Shown here: piece by piece, positions 53,417-63,946 of the stretch
How positions within the stretch are numbered: the stretch's first letter is position 1
Layout of the letters: every line of letters starts with the position of its first letter
Source: Lepas anatifera
Taxonomy: Eukaryota > Arthropoda > Thecostraca > Lepadidae
Length of the DNA stretch: 64,000 nucleotides
NCBI GenBank assembly: GCA_034440635.1
Contig: JAOTON010002237.1
Coordinates: 694,501-758,500, forward strand
Direction of reading: 5' to 3'
Notes under the pieces: model-generated
What the model saw: the letters and a program-made list of their open reading frames with translations, nothing else
Database searches by the model: none
Told to the model about the DNA's origin: nothing
Position numbers and translations under genes: made by a program

Positions 53417-54840
53417 GCAGAAAGTAGGTACGCATAGATATCTATGGCGGGTCAAGAGTTGAAAAAGATATAAGAAATATCATTAATTTTTGGTGACTAC
53501 TAATTGGAGCCAAAAATTTTGTCAAGCTTAAGAGCATCCAACACCATACAATAAAGCAAAATTCAAGGAGTCAAAGCTAAACTCAATAATATATGAAGGC
53601 GACATGAGCATGGAATACATAGTAGTCGGCTAACTGATATTAAAACTGAGTAGAACGTTTCTGGCCATATTAATATTTTTAAGCAAAAATATATAGTTTG
53701 CCACACCACCATATTTAGGGGCATCTCCAGGCCAGTTTTCAGAAGGTTGCAGCTTTTAACAATATCTTGTTGGGGCAGCCTCAGGGAATACCTATTGGTT
53801 TGGGGCAGCTTTTGCCCATCATTGGGGCAAGAAAGGAAACCTTGGGCCAGAAAGTGACACTTAGGGCAGCACTGACACAGAGGCGGACATAGCAGCACCA
53901 AAAATAATACATTTATAAAGGAAATTGTTGTTTTTTAGTGGTCCTGCTACAGTATAAAGGCAAGATATATTCCCCAGCGGAAAGAAAAGCCTGCTCCCGC
54001 AACCAAATGTAGACCCTGATTGATACTTAACAATACCTTAGGTTACATTAGGTGTGCTGGTACAAGTCTTTATAAGGCAAGCCTTGTCGCCCATGTGCCT
54101 GCCTTGCTCACAAAAAAAACCTATGGCAAAAAGTAGGTGTGCGTACACATTAATGGCAGCTCAAGAGTTGAAAAGATACAAGAATAACATTAATTGTTTA
54201 TGGCTACCAATTGGAGCCAAGTATTTTCTTGCTTAAGCTTAAGAGCATACAGCAGCAAATAATAAAGCAAAATTAAAAAAGTCAAAGCTATACCTACTCA
54301 ATAATCTATGAAGCCGACATGAGCACGGAATACATTTTAGTCGCCTAACTGATATCAAAACTGAATAGAATGTTGCTGTCCATATTAATACCTTTAAGGA
54401 GAAATGTATAGAGTTTGCCACACCACCACATTTAAGGACATTTCCAGGCCAGTTTCCAGAAGGTGGTAGCTTTTACCAAGATCTTGTTGGGGCAGCCTCA
54501 GAGAAGACCTATTGGTTTGGGGCAGCTTTTGTCCATCATTGGGGCAAGAAAGGAAACCTTGGGCAGAAAGTGACACTTAAGGCAGCACTGACACAGAGGC
54601 GGACATAGCAGCACCAAAAAGAACACATTTATAAAGAAATTATTATTAGTATTTTTAGTGGTCTTGCTACAGTATATAGGCAAAATATATGCCACAGTGG
54701 AAAGAAAAATCTGCCCCCGCAGCCAGATGCATGCTCTGATTGACACTTTACATTACCATAGGTTACCTTAGGTTGAGGTGTACTGGTACGGATCTTTATA
54801 AGGAAAGCCATGTCACCCATGTTCCTGCCTTGCACACAAA
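53417..54840 (+). repeat. ~700-bp tandem duplication
   Basis: Two related units start at about 53417 and 54124. They share GTCAAAGCTA, GACATGAGCA.GGAATACAT, GGGGCAGCCTCAG, CCTATTGGTTTGGGGCAGC, GGCAGCACTGACACAGAGG and CTTTATAAGG blocks in the same order. Divergence is moderate. A minus-strand reading frame over the GGGGCAGC region occurs in both but resembles nothing I know. Confidence 0.8.
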
Positions 54841-55404
54841 AAACACCTGCCAACATGATTCTTAACATCGAAGCATGCCATTTTCATTCTGCTCCTACAC
54901 CGCATCCAAAATTGCAGTAAACGCCTGAAAATAGATGTAATCAGATATTGATAAAAACCAAGATACCTTTGATAAAACTGACTCTATGCGTGTGTTTAAC
55001 CACGGCCCTAAAAATATCCAATGTAAGCGACTTGTACGAAGCTGGACATCCTCCAGGCGATCGAAAAAACCAACCAATCACTGATCAGGATAGCGAGAAA
55101 GCCGAATGCTGATTGGTCCATTTGGAGAAATGTCAAACGCAAGCTGCGAAAGAACCTTTAAAAGCAGGATGCTTCCTGACAAAATGTGGCATTATTCATG
55201 GAAGAAATTTGTGTACCAAGCACAATAATGCTGCGCCATGTTTGTAAAAAAAGCGTCATGCCTGCTCCCAAAGGTATAAGCCACTAACTGCTGCCAAATC
55301 TTGTAAGAAATTCTCTATCAAAGAAGAAAACTCGGCTTGTTCGAAGGAGACCAATGGCGGGCAAAGGCGAATTCAAATCTCATTGCGAAAACGTAGAATT
55401 CGGC
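54841..55404. other. No gene recognised
   Basis: Unique-looking sequence. GATTGGTCC (55110) and TTTAAAAGC (55157) resemble CCAAT-box and TATA-box spacing of a polymerase II promoter, but no downstream gene is apparent, so no promoter is called. Confidence 0.3.
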
Positions 55405-55575
55405 AAGTCAGGATAAAAGGGTTTATCCTGACATGCTCCGATGTCAGAATAAACTCGGATCTGGACTTTTCGCATCAAATAACATAGGGTTAAATTTATA
55501 CTGATTTTTTGGTTATGATAAATTGAAATTCATTGAATTTGGCGCTTATCCTGACCAAATGTCAGGATAAGCGGA
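55405..55575. repeat. TTATCCTGACA hairpins, copies 2 and 3
   Basis: TTTATCCTGACATGCTCCGA with TGTCAGAATAAAC (55427-55455) and CTTATCCTGACC with TGTCAGGATAAG (55549-55573) each form a 10-11 bp stem. A half-copy GTCAGGATAAAA is at 55409. The same motif occurs at 39566-39597. Confidence 0.6.
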
Positions 55576-56043
55576 GAAACTAAAAGCTCAACTTTATGGT
55601 CCAGATCGTGGTAAGAATGGACAGTTTGAGGACTTTCAGCCTTATCTATCCAGTATTTCCTGAAAACCAATCCATTATATTTTCCCCATAGACTTATAAT
55701 GGGGTGATCAAAAAATTAACTCCACCTTAGGCCACCAATATCAAAATTCCGAGATAGGAGATTTTTAGACCTTATCACATTGTGGATGTTTTAAACTAAT
55801 CACTTTGCTAATGTTCCCTGGGCACTGCTTCAAACTCGTAATTTTAGGTCTTGGGGTCGGGTTACTTGACCCTAAATAGCTCCTTGACCTGACATGACCT
55901 TAACTAAAAATGTGGTCAATGTGTAAAATTGATCAGGGATAAGGTACCGTAAGTTTCGTTGTTCTCTGTCCCTTCGTTTTTTAGTTATCAGGGAAAAACC
56001 AGGAGGGGGCGAATTTCGCCCCCTCCCAGCGGGGCGCGTGTTA
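55576..56043. mobile_element. Family A-like element, 3' portion
   Basis: Shares with family A the 'TTACTTGACC...CCTTGACCTGACATGACC' block, a 'GGGATAAGGTACCGTAAG' region, and a right end CCCCCTCCCAGCGGGGCGCGTGTTAA in pieces, with TTAA at 56039-56042. The left end is not identified. Confidence 0.6.
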
Positions 56044-56189
56044 ACCAACCGTGCCACGGCGGTGATACGATAGTGGGCTGTTGTTTGCTTTCTGGAAGGG
56101 TGTTAGAGATTCCAGCTGACAAAACTATGCTGACAGCAGGGCCTAAGCTTGACCGGTTTTGGGGACCATGGTCGGATTGTTCTCCTCGA

Positions 56190-57773
56190 CAGTGATAAAC
56201 CAGGGGCGGCAGTGATCAGCCGGGTTGACAGTGAGGATTCGAGGGAGAAAGTGTCTAACCAATGACGGCTCATACATGGATTCATTAAAAAAACGGAACC
56301 ATCATTAATTAAACAGGGGCGGCGTGAATCAGGGCAGCAATGATTAAGCAGGGCGGCAGTGATGAACGAGGGCAAACAGCGATCAGTCAGGGGCGACAGT
56401 AACGAACCAGGGTCGGCAGCGATGAGTCAGGGAGGCGCGCATTTAGGTCAAAAGTATGCCGGAGCCAGCATCAATGAGCCAGAGGCGGCATGAATTAGGG
56501 CGGCAGTGATGTACGAGGGGCAGCAGTGATAGGCCGGGAGACAGTCCATCATCATATTTGGGTTTTGGGACGCACCGACATCTAGGGTCATACGGCGCCC
56601 ATAAAACTAAATAGAATACGTAAATAGGACATTTCCGCACTAGTTTCAGCACGTCAGGTGGTAAAACAGGTCACGTTGTGAAAATTGTATCAGAAGATTA
56701 TATAACACACATATGAAATAAATACAGAAAATAAAACTACATATGAATACTGAAAAGATTGGAATAAACAAGTTCACATGGGGATGAGGTGGTTTAGTGG
56801 ATCGCATCCTTGTCTTCTAAGCCACTGGTCCCGGGTTCAAATCCTGGTGGAGTCTCTAAAAAAGTTTATCCGATCCCCAAAATCCCTTCCAACGGGGTGA
56901 GAGTTGGCGACTCCGTATGACCTTGGCATTTGGTGCATCAACAATTATTATACAATTCAACACGACATACTAAGGTCATCGACTAGGTCACATGAAATTC
57001 AACGTTATGTAAAACCTGAAACCCTCCTAGGATGAATGCATGACATTAAAACAAACGCTTCTTAGATATGACATGGTGCTAGTGATATCCACAGAGAAAT
57101 GCTTGCTCTTCACAGAACGCTCACTCCCCAGCTATCCCCAGGATGCTCACTGCCCCGGGAGACGACAGTGATGAACCAACGGCGGCAATGGTCAGCCAGG
57201 GGGCGCCAGTGATCAGCCACAGATGCCAGTAATCAGCCAGGTGTGGCAGTTATCATCCAAGGAGGTGGCAGTTATCTGTCAGGTGGTCGGCAGTAATCAG
57301 CCAGGGGTGGCAGTGATCAGCAATTGGCGGCAGTTATCATCCAGGGTGCGGCAGAATCAGTCAGGGGTTGGTAGTGACTAGCCAGGGGCGGCAGTCGTCA
57401 GTCAGGGGGCGGCAGTTAACAGTCAGGAGGCGGCAGTTGTCAGGGAGCGGCAGTGATCTGTCATGGGGCGGACGTTATCAGTCAAGGGGCGGAAGTTATC
57501 CGTCAGGGGGCGGCAGTTATCAGTAAGGGGCGGCAGTTATCAGTCAGGGAGCGGCAGTGATCAGCCAGGGGGGCGGCAGTTATCAGCCAGGGGCAGCAAT
57601 AATCAGGGCGGCTGTGAAGAACCAGGGGCGGCTCTGATGAAAAGTGAAAAGCCAGGCCGCATTGATGAGCCAGAGGTGGAACCAATCAGGGTGGAAGTAA
57701 TTAGCCCGGTGCGGAAAAAAACTTATTAGGGGCGGCAAAAACCAGGGCGGCAGTGTTGAGATCGGGTGACTTT
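56190..57773 (+). repeat. ~20-bp GGCGGCAGT satellite
   Basis: Degenerate tandem units of the form CAG.GGGCGGCAGTTATCAGTC. Densest at 57170-57770 and 56190-56560. The array resumes at 58620-58700 after the family A insertion. A tRNA-like SINE head (56781-56856) and unique sequence separate the two dense parts. Confidence 0.8.
56781..56950 (+). repeat. tRNA-Arg-like SINE head
   Basis: Contains an A-box-like GTGGTTTAGTGGATCG, an anticodon-loop-like CTTCTAA (TCT, arginine) and a good B box and T arm (CCGGGTTCAAATCCTGG). The acceptor stem does not pair (5' GGGATGA with 3' TGGAGTC) and the anticodon stem is weak, so it is a tRNA-derived repeat head or decayed tRNA rather than a working tRNA gene. 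Confidence 0.5.
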
Positions 57774-58619
57774 TTAACACGCGCATTGACGGGGTCTGAG
57801 CCATCTTCGATTTGATGAGGGGGGCGGGTACCCGCCCCCTAAGATCTCGAGAACCACGGTAGGTAGCGAAAAACGGTAAACGGCGTTGGGTTTCCCATCC
57901 ACTTCTACATCGAAAATATTTTGACAATTTTTTTGTCAGGTCACATTTAAGGTCACGAGAGGTCAATACATGCCGTAATATGAATAACATGTAAATTTAG
58001 TTTTTCGGTCATTACCAATGACCAAATAAAGATAGAGCAAAACGACTTAAAGTATATGAATCCTCGCAGCAAGCCGAATCGAATGATATATAATTTGACC
58101 TTGCTAGGTCAAATCAAGGATTTGACCCGACCTGAGGTCAGGTCAGGGTCAAATTATATAAAATGCATATCCCTAAAACAACAAAGCCAAGGCGAGTCTA
58201 ATGAAGCTAAAATAAACGCTCTATCACTATATGTTACTGAGTTATACAGTAAAAACAACTTTTCCCATGTATTTCCAATGGAGAGGTCATGCCTCGTACC
58301 TGATCTTAGGTCACTGATATCAAAAATATCGGAACAAATTTTAGAGAACTCGGTGGGCCCATTATGTGATATGAGTTTCAATCGGATAAGTTCACCCTGC
58401 TCCGACTTATGCTATCTTAAACTTGTTTTGAGGTCAGGTCACTTGACCTGTACTGGTGATCTGACCAGAGATGATCTAACCTTAAAATTTTCACAGAAGT
58501 TGTAAAAATGATGAGGGAAAAGTTATGCTAAGTACGGCGGCGCTACGCGCCGCTGTTTTTATGGTGTCTCCGAAACACCCGAGGGGGCGGGTACCCGCCC
58601 CCTTAAATGCGCGTGTTAA
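57774..58619 (+). mobile_element. TTAA-flanked MITE family A, complete copy
   Basis: Starts TTAACACGCGCATTGACGGG and ends CCCCTTAAATGCGCGTGTTAA, with perfect TTAA flanks, about 846 bp. Very similar to 3888-4743 throughout, including GAGGTCAGGTCAGGGTCA and the 'cggcggcgctacgcgccg' hairpin. Inserted in the GGCGGCAGT satellite, which continues on both sides. Confidence 0.85.
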
Positions 58620-58734
58620 GGCAGTGGTGATAAGCCAGGGGCGGCACATGTATTGGGGGTGCTCAGCACATGATTGGGGCTGCTCAAATTAGGATTGGGG
58701 GTGCTCGGGCACCCTGAAAGCGATAGAAAATTAC

Positions 58735-59438
58735 ACCTCTGCCAGGAGATGTTCCATTATAGCCTGTTGGACAAAATATTCCATCGTCTTGCCAATAATG
58801 CAGGTCAAGATGATAGGCCGGTAATTACTGGGGTCACTCCTTGAGCCTTTCTTGAAGATAGCTTTCACTAATGCTACTTTTCACTGCCTAGGAAGTTTCC
58901 CTGCTGTCAGAGATCTGCAGAGTTTTCAAAGGTCCACTGAGGACATCTGCACAATTCTTTAGAAGCATGGGATGGATTCTGTCTGGACCGGGTGATTTTG
59001 CCTCGTTGAGAGCTTTGAGCTTCTTCTGGATTTGGGCTTGCGAGATCTGGATGGCTACAAGATTTCCCCCTGGTAAACAGAGACCATCTGTAGAATATTT
59101 GTCCTATCTTCCTTTATGAAGACACTTTGAAAGAAAGAATTTAGCACTTCTGCCTTCTCAATATTGGTTTCAGCCAGTGCTGCAATCTTCGTCCTCAGAA
59201 TTTCTACATTTGACCTCACCTTAAGCTGTTTTTTGGCATAGTTCCAGAAACGCTTGACATTTGTTTTGGCGGACTTTGCAATAAGTTGCGCCAGGTCAAC
59301 CTTCAATTTGCGAGTGAGCTTGCGCAACCTGTTGTTGGTTTGTGAGTATTTGATGTAGTCGCTTTCCTCCTGTATCAATTGATAGGTGTCCCAGAGCTTT
59401 TCTTTTTTTCTCCTGAGCGTCAGTGCGGCATGGTTCAT
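58735..59438 (-). pseudogene. CR1/L2-like LINE fragment (linker and RT start)
   Basis: Minus strand. RRKKEKLWDTYQLIQEES, LTRKLKVDLAQLIAKS, KRFWNYAKKQLK and EKAEVLNSFFQSVFIKED are the linker between endonuclease and RT in CR1/L2/RTE-like LINEs. After a frameshift follow LKALNEAKSPGPDRIHPMLL and, near 58800, SRSDPSNYRPIILTCIIGK, the first RT motifs. The endonuclease and RT catalytic core are missing. Confidence 0.85.
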
Positions 59439-60190
59439 ATATATATGTTCTTTTTCTTTCTGGGAATCCTAATGGGAACTTCCTGTTTCACCACACTATC
59501 CAAACTTGCCTCAATGATGTCCCAAGACTCCTGAAGACCCTTACCAGCATAAGAAAATACCAGCAAATAGAAATACTTGTTGAGGTCCAACAATATCCGT
59601 CAGAGCTATCGGCACATTTTCGCTATAGATCGCCCATTAGGCAAATATTGAAAGCCCTTTGAATACACGAGACCTTTAGATGGCGTTATGGTCTTTCTGC
59701 TCGACAGCCCACTAATTGCAAAAATATCCAAACAAACGTAACAACGAGCTGTTTCCAACAAAAAAGCCATGGTAGTATATAATGGTGTTTGGACACTACT
59801 CACGGAATTATTTCCCGGTTCCACCATTCAACCAAACAGCCTGAACGTGGCACGGGAAATCTCCCTGGAAACATCAGTACACAACGTGCGGGCCTCGCTC
59901 TCAACAAGAACAAGAAAAAGGAGAACTTCAGGTAATCCACTGGGACTGCAAGTGTCCTGAGAAATATATATTTTCAAGAATAAAACTATTAAAAACTGGC
60001 TCGAGTTTTCTCACTCGTATTTCGGATTCCTTTCGTCAAAGCATCTGCCCGGCCACCTTGTCTGCTTTAGCTGCACTGGACGTGGCCATGTTCCCCTGCC
60101 AAGCATCGTCGTGTATTCTCCAGGCCCAGGACCGCCCCGGAAGCGGCGTCTTCTTCCGAAGCAGGTCCGTCTAGTCACAGACTGCCGCTG
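59439..60190. other. Upstream region of the gustatory receptor
   Basis: No gene is certain. A 63-codon plus-strand frame (59769-59960) and an ATG at 60088 that stops within 30 codons are the only candidate 5' exon material. AG dinucleotides after pyrimidine tracts occur (for example AACTTCAG at 59931), so a 5' exon cannot be excluded. Confidence 0.3.
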
Positions 60191-61369
60191 CTAATCACCG
60201 CCGCTAAACGCTGCCTTCAACTGGTCGGCATTAGCCATGCCTCAGGCTGGCTGCCGCAGCTCTATTTTATTCTTCTGTATGGAATTGTGACAATATCAGG
60301 ACTCGCCTTCGGCCGTTTCTATTTCCAACTTGGTCAGCGCCTACTCGCTGCAAAGCAAGCCTTCATGGACGTCCTTGTGACTTCGAACCTATTCGGAGGA
60401 ATATCTATTCTAATGTGGCTCAACGCGACGACAACGTTCATCTACGGTCGCAGGAATTACGCCCAGATACTCTCAGAGGTCGAGGCCTTACTGCTCGAAA
60501 TATCCCCACTGAGACAGAAGGTGGATGCTAGTAACATAACAGGGCTTCGTCGTCAACTCATAGCCCTCGTTACGCTTGTTGCTGTTGTGACAATTCCACT
60601 TTGTAGCTTCTTCTATTACATAACCATTCTCAGTGTCCAGCAAGCAGAGCTAAAAGATCTTATACAGACACTGGTGACAAGCACAGGATATAACATACTT
60701 GTACTGTCTTTTATGATGACACCAGTCAAGTTCATCTTCGCCGGTCTTTTGGTGGCCTCGGGATTTCGAACGTGCAACGCCCAGATCCGTACCATGGACG
60801 AACAAGGTCCGTGCACGACAAGTACAGGAGACCTACTCCTCGAGCTTGGCCAGCTTCGACTGCGCCTGACACACTGCTTCAACAGCCTGACCACTGGCAT
60901 GTGGTCAGAGCTGGTACTCAGCATGTTTGCCGGCGTTTGCATCAATATTCTGGCGATACTTCTGCTGCTCGTGACGTTTGACGGCGGCGTCATCGATACT
61001 GCGAAGGCAATAACTGCTTTAATGGCCGCATTCATGGTTGCTGTTCCCCTTCTATCGCCATGCGAGACCACCCACTACGTGCGACGTCTGGTCGGAGAGG
61101 GTCAGGACCTGCTTCTGCACCTGCAGCTGCAGCAGCCGCGGCTGGAGAGCGAAGTTACCGCACTGATGGCTGTGGGACAACGCGCTCTCGACACTTTGGG
61201 AGACCTCGGACTATACCGTCTGAGCCGCAGTACCTTTCTTGCCATCAACTCCACCATCATCACCTACATTATCGTGATGCAGCAGTTCCGCATATCTGGC
61301 TTTACACCAGAAGAAAATGGGATCGACAGTAAAAGTTCTGTCGCTAATATCTCTCTACCTGATCTGTAA
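60191..61369 (+). CDS. Gustatory receptor (7TM chemoreceptor family)
   Basis: The frame is uninterrupted from 60071 to the TAA at 61367, with receptor-like sequence from about 60191 (ITAAKRCLQLVGISHASGW). Seven hydrophobic segments are visible, centred on YFILLYGIVTISG, LFGGISILMWLN, LVTLVAVVTIPLCSFFYYI, YNILVLSFMMTPVKFIF, AGVCINILAILLLLVTF, AITALMAAFMVAVPLL and INSTIITYIIVMQQF. The last carries the TYhhhhhQF signature of arthropod gustatory receptors, preceded by the conserved YRLSRSTFLAI. These are ligand-gated cation channels in chemosensory neurons. No ATG is in frame before the first TM, so the start or a 5' exon is unresolved. The ligand cannot be predicted. Confidence 0.85.
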   Translation, partial: LITAAKRCLQLVGISHASGWLPQLYFILLYGIVTISGLAFGRFYFQLGQRLLAAKQAFMDVLVTSNLFGGISILMWLNATTTFIYGRRNYAQILSEVEALLLEISPLRQKVDASNITGLRRQLIALVTLVAVVTIPLCSFFYYITILSVQQAELKDLIQTLVTSTGYNILVLSFMMTPVKFIFAGLLVASGFRTCNAQIRTMDEQGPCTTSTGDLLLELGQLRLRLTHCFNSLTTGMWSELVLSMFAGVCINILAILLLLVTFDGGVIDTAKAITALMAAFMVAVPLLSPCETTHYVRRLVGEGQDLLLHLQLQQPRLESEVTALMAVGQRALDTLGDLGLYRLSRSTFLAINSTIITYIIVMQQFRISGFTPEENGIDSKSSVANISLPDL

Positions 61370-62084
61370 CACTGTCGGAACAGGTGTCAGCTTTGCAGCG
61401 GCCAGGGAGGGACAGACACGTGACCTGACGTTAATCTGAGGCCAGCTGAATATAAGATGAAAAGATGCTAATTTATGGGCATGGAAGCATAACTAGAGAT
61501 AAGAATATATGGGACTTTAAGCCACCGACTGCTAGGGGCACGGTTTGATTGTGTTTGGCAGTCTCGCTCCATTAAAAAAGTATTCCCGTTGGTTTGGATG
61601 GGAAAGTAGTTCAAACTGTTTCAACGCATTGTTTTTGTGCGCCAAAAAGCTCCGTGACACCTGCTTTTGCTTTGACTTTTACTACGACCTGCATAGACAA
61701 ATCACTGCCGCTACCTAGAAAAATGGATGAAAATTGTTACTACAGAAATCATCGAGGCTTCAAAATCATTGGGGTAAAATTCACGAATTCATCAAAGTTC
61801 TAAGTTTCAAAGATCATTCTTGGATAAAGGGACAATTTGTTTTTTATATTTTCAGTCAGATGACCAAGGTCATTCCATTGGACTGGCCTGGGGCAATAGC
61901 ACCTAGTGTTTTATATACAATGACAGCTCTCCTCAAAATATACGTACAAATAAGAGTGACGCCGCCATAACACAGTTACGGGGCTCCGGGACGGAAACAA
62001 CGGGTTTCCTCAGAGAAAAGTCCGGTGCTTTCTTCAGTGCACAAGGTTCCAGTCGGCGGAGAGGCTCACTGCTGCCTGCCCAAG
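61370..62084. other. 3' flank of the gustatory receptor
   Basis: No gene recognised. Small open frames at 61594-61803 and 61734-61970 lack domains. Confidence 0.35.
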
Positions 62085-62712
62085 TTTCAGTGAGGTCACA
62101 GTTGTTATTTCGAGACGCCCCACGGTAGACAAGAGTGAAGTCACAGTTGTTATTTCGAGACGCCCCACAGTAGACAAGAGTGAAGACACACTGCAGTCAT
62201 TTCGAGACGCCCCACGGTAGATAAGAGTGAAGACACTATTATCTCGAGACGCCCCACGGTAGATAAGAGTGAAGACACTCTGAAGTTATTTCGAGACGCC
62301 TCACGGTAGATAAGAGTGAAGACACTCTGAAGTTATTTCGAGACGCCTCATGGTAGACAAGGGTGAAAACACTCTGTAGTTATTTCGAGACGCTTCACGG
62401 TAGATAAGAATGAAGACACTATGTAGTTATTTCGAGACGCCTCATGGTAGACAAGGTTGAAGACACTCTGTAGTTATTTCGAGACGCCTCACGGTAGACA
62501 AGAGTGAGGTCACTGTTGTTATTTCGAGACGCCCCACGGTAGACAAGAGTGAATACACCCTGCAGTCATTTTGAGACGCCTCACGGTAGACAAGAGTGAA
62601 GAGACTGTAGTTTTTTCGAGACGCCTCACGGTAGATAAGAGTGAAGACACTCTGTAGTCATTTCGAGACGTTTCATGGTAGACAAGAGTGAGGACACTCT
62701 GAAGTTATTTAG
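62085..62712 (+). repeat. 46-bp satellite, about 13 units
   Basis: Unit: TTTCGAGACGCCTCACGG, TAGACAAGAGTGAAGACAC, TCTGTAGTTA (43-47 bp). Thirteen GAGACG cores were counted. Variation is mainly C/T in CCCCAC/CCTCAC, GATAAG/GACAAG and a deletable CTCTG block. Two subtypes (CCCCAC with GTCACAGTTG; CCTCAC with GACACTCTG) are interspersed. No coding. Confidence 0.95.
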
Positions 62713-63380
62713 CTCTGTAATTATTAGCGATCAAGAAATGGGTTTTTCGTGCACGACTTCTTCAGCAGTGAACTTGAAATTATACTTCGTGCACGTGTAA
62801 AACCATGTTGGAGAACATGACACATGCGGTTTTCAGCCTGGAAATGCGCTTGAGTTTAGATCTCGAGGTCATCTAGGGGCACAACGTTTTGCCGGCTTAG
62901 CTACAATCAAAAGATATAATGTTAGTTTTTCCGTAAGTAAATTCCGAGTAAGTAAATTGGTGTCATTGCCATTAAAACATTATGTATTTAAAAAATGTAA
63001 ACAAATTGAATGTGACCTGTATATCACCTACCACGGAGAAATATAAAAACACCCAGTTCTAGCACAAAGGACGGGTGTAATATATTCTACACCCTGGTAA
63101 AAATGCATTTCCCGTCAACTTAGCAAACGCCTCTTTTTTAATATAACACTGGTCTTGAAAGTGGCGTTCCTCTGTCATGTTACCGGCGTAAAATTATTCA
63201 ACGTTGTGCAATATCACCCTAGACGGTGTCCTAAAATGTGGTGCAGTGCTTTTTTAGCCAGATATTTTTTGTTCCTCCTGTTGATATATTTTGACTGACC
63301 TGCTTCAATCGACACCCAGCGATATTTTTGTGCTTCTGATGGTGCAGCCCTTGTAACTTGTATCATGATTCAGATTTCTG
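62713..63380. other. No gene recognised
   Basis: AT-rich sequence between the satellite and the SINE. I see no gene or repeat. Confidence 0.35.
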
Positions 63381-63665
63381 CCCCGGTAGCTCAGTTGGCA
63401 GAACATGCATTGGGCTCCGGCCCGCTACTCAGAAACATGCACTGGCTGTGCCTGTCCAGGCTTGGTATCGGTTCCCCTGAGCAGGGCGGCCGTCCGTGAG
63501 CTTTGTGGGACGTTAAACTTTGGCTTCTAAATTAACCCTTCATTACGGGAGTTGCTCGTTCGAGGTCTCCGTGACAAGTCCCTTGATGACTTTAGTGAGA
63601 CTCGGACTCCAAAAACCGAACTGGAACAACTTGGACAAAATGTATAAAAAGAACAAAAGATTCAG
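63381..63665 (+). repeat. tRNA-derived SINE
   Basis: Head GCCCCGGTAGCTCAGTTGGC is a textbook tRNA 5' half with A box, and GGTATCGGTTCCC resembles a degenerate B box. The body continues with GTGGGACGTTAAACTTTGG, TACGGGAGTTGCTCGTTCG, AAGTCCCTTGATGACTT and an A-rich tail after GAACTGGAACAACTT. The 3' half recurs at 12855-13035. The tRNA 3' half is not intact, so it is not a tRNA gene. Confidence 0.7.
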
Positions 63666-63946
63666 GTTCATATATATTAAAACAAGGTCCACTCAGCAGG
63701 GCTTTCTACTTCTTCACGTCGTTTGGATTAAACAATATAAGATGACCTAAAGGACATAAAATCAACATCTATGCACTCGCACATCACGCAGCATCAAAAC
63801 ACACATCAAATCAGCTAAACCATGCAAGAGATTTTATAAAAATTCCTAAGACTGGTCTTAAAATGTGGACCACCTGGCTGAAATCCACTCTGGTTTAGTG
63901 CCGCTACCCCGCGATTGGACAGACGCCGGCGGCCGGACTTCGTGCG
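63666..63946. other. No gene recognised
   Basis: Short AT-rich spacer between the SINE tail and the TTAA element. Nothing called. Confidence 0.35.

Noticed and set aside
55110..55170. CCAAT and TATA-like promoter
   Set aside because: Single motif matches without a downstream gene or initiator are expected by chance in AT-rich DNA.
59769..59960. First exon of the gustatory receptor
   Set aside because: Its sequence is hydrophilic and without receptor features, and no matched splice donor and acceptor pair could be confirmed by eye.
63381..63460. Functional tRNA gene
   Set aside because: Only the 5' half fits; the anticodon and T-arm regions do not fold, and the body is shared with a truncated copy elsewhere.
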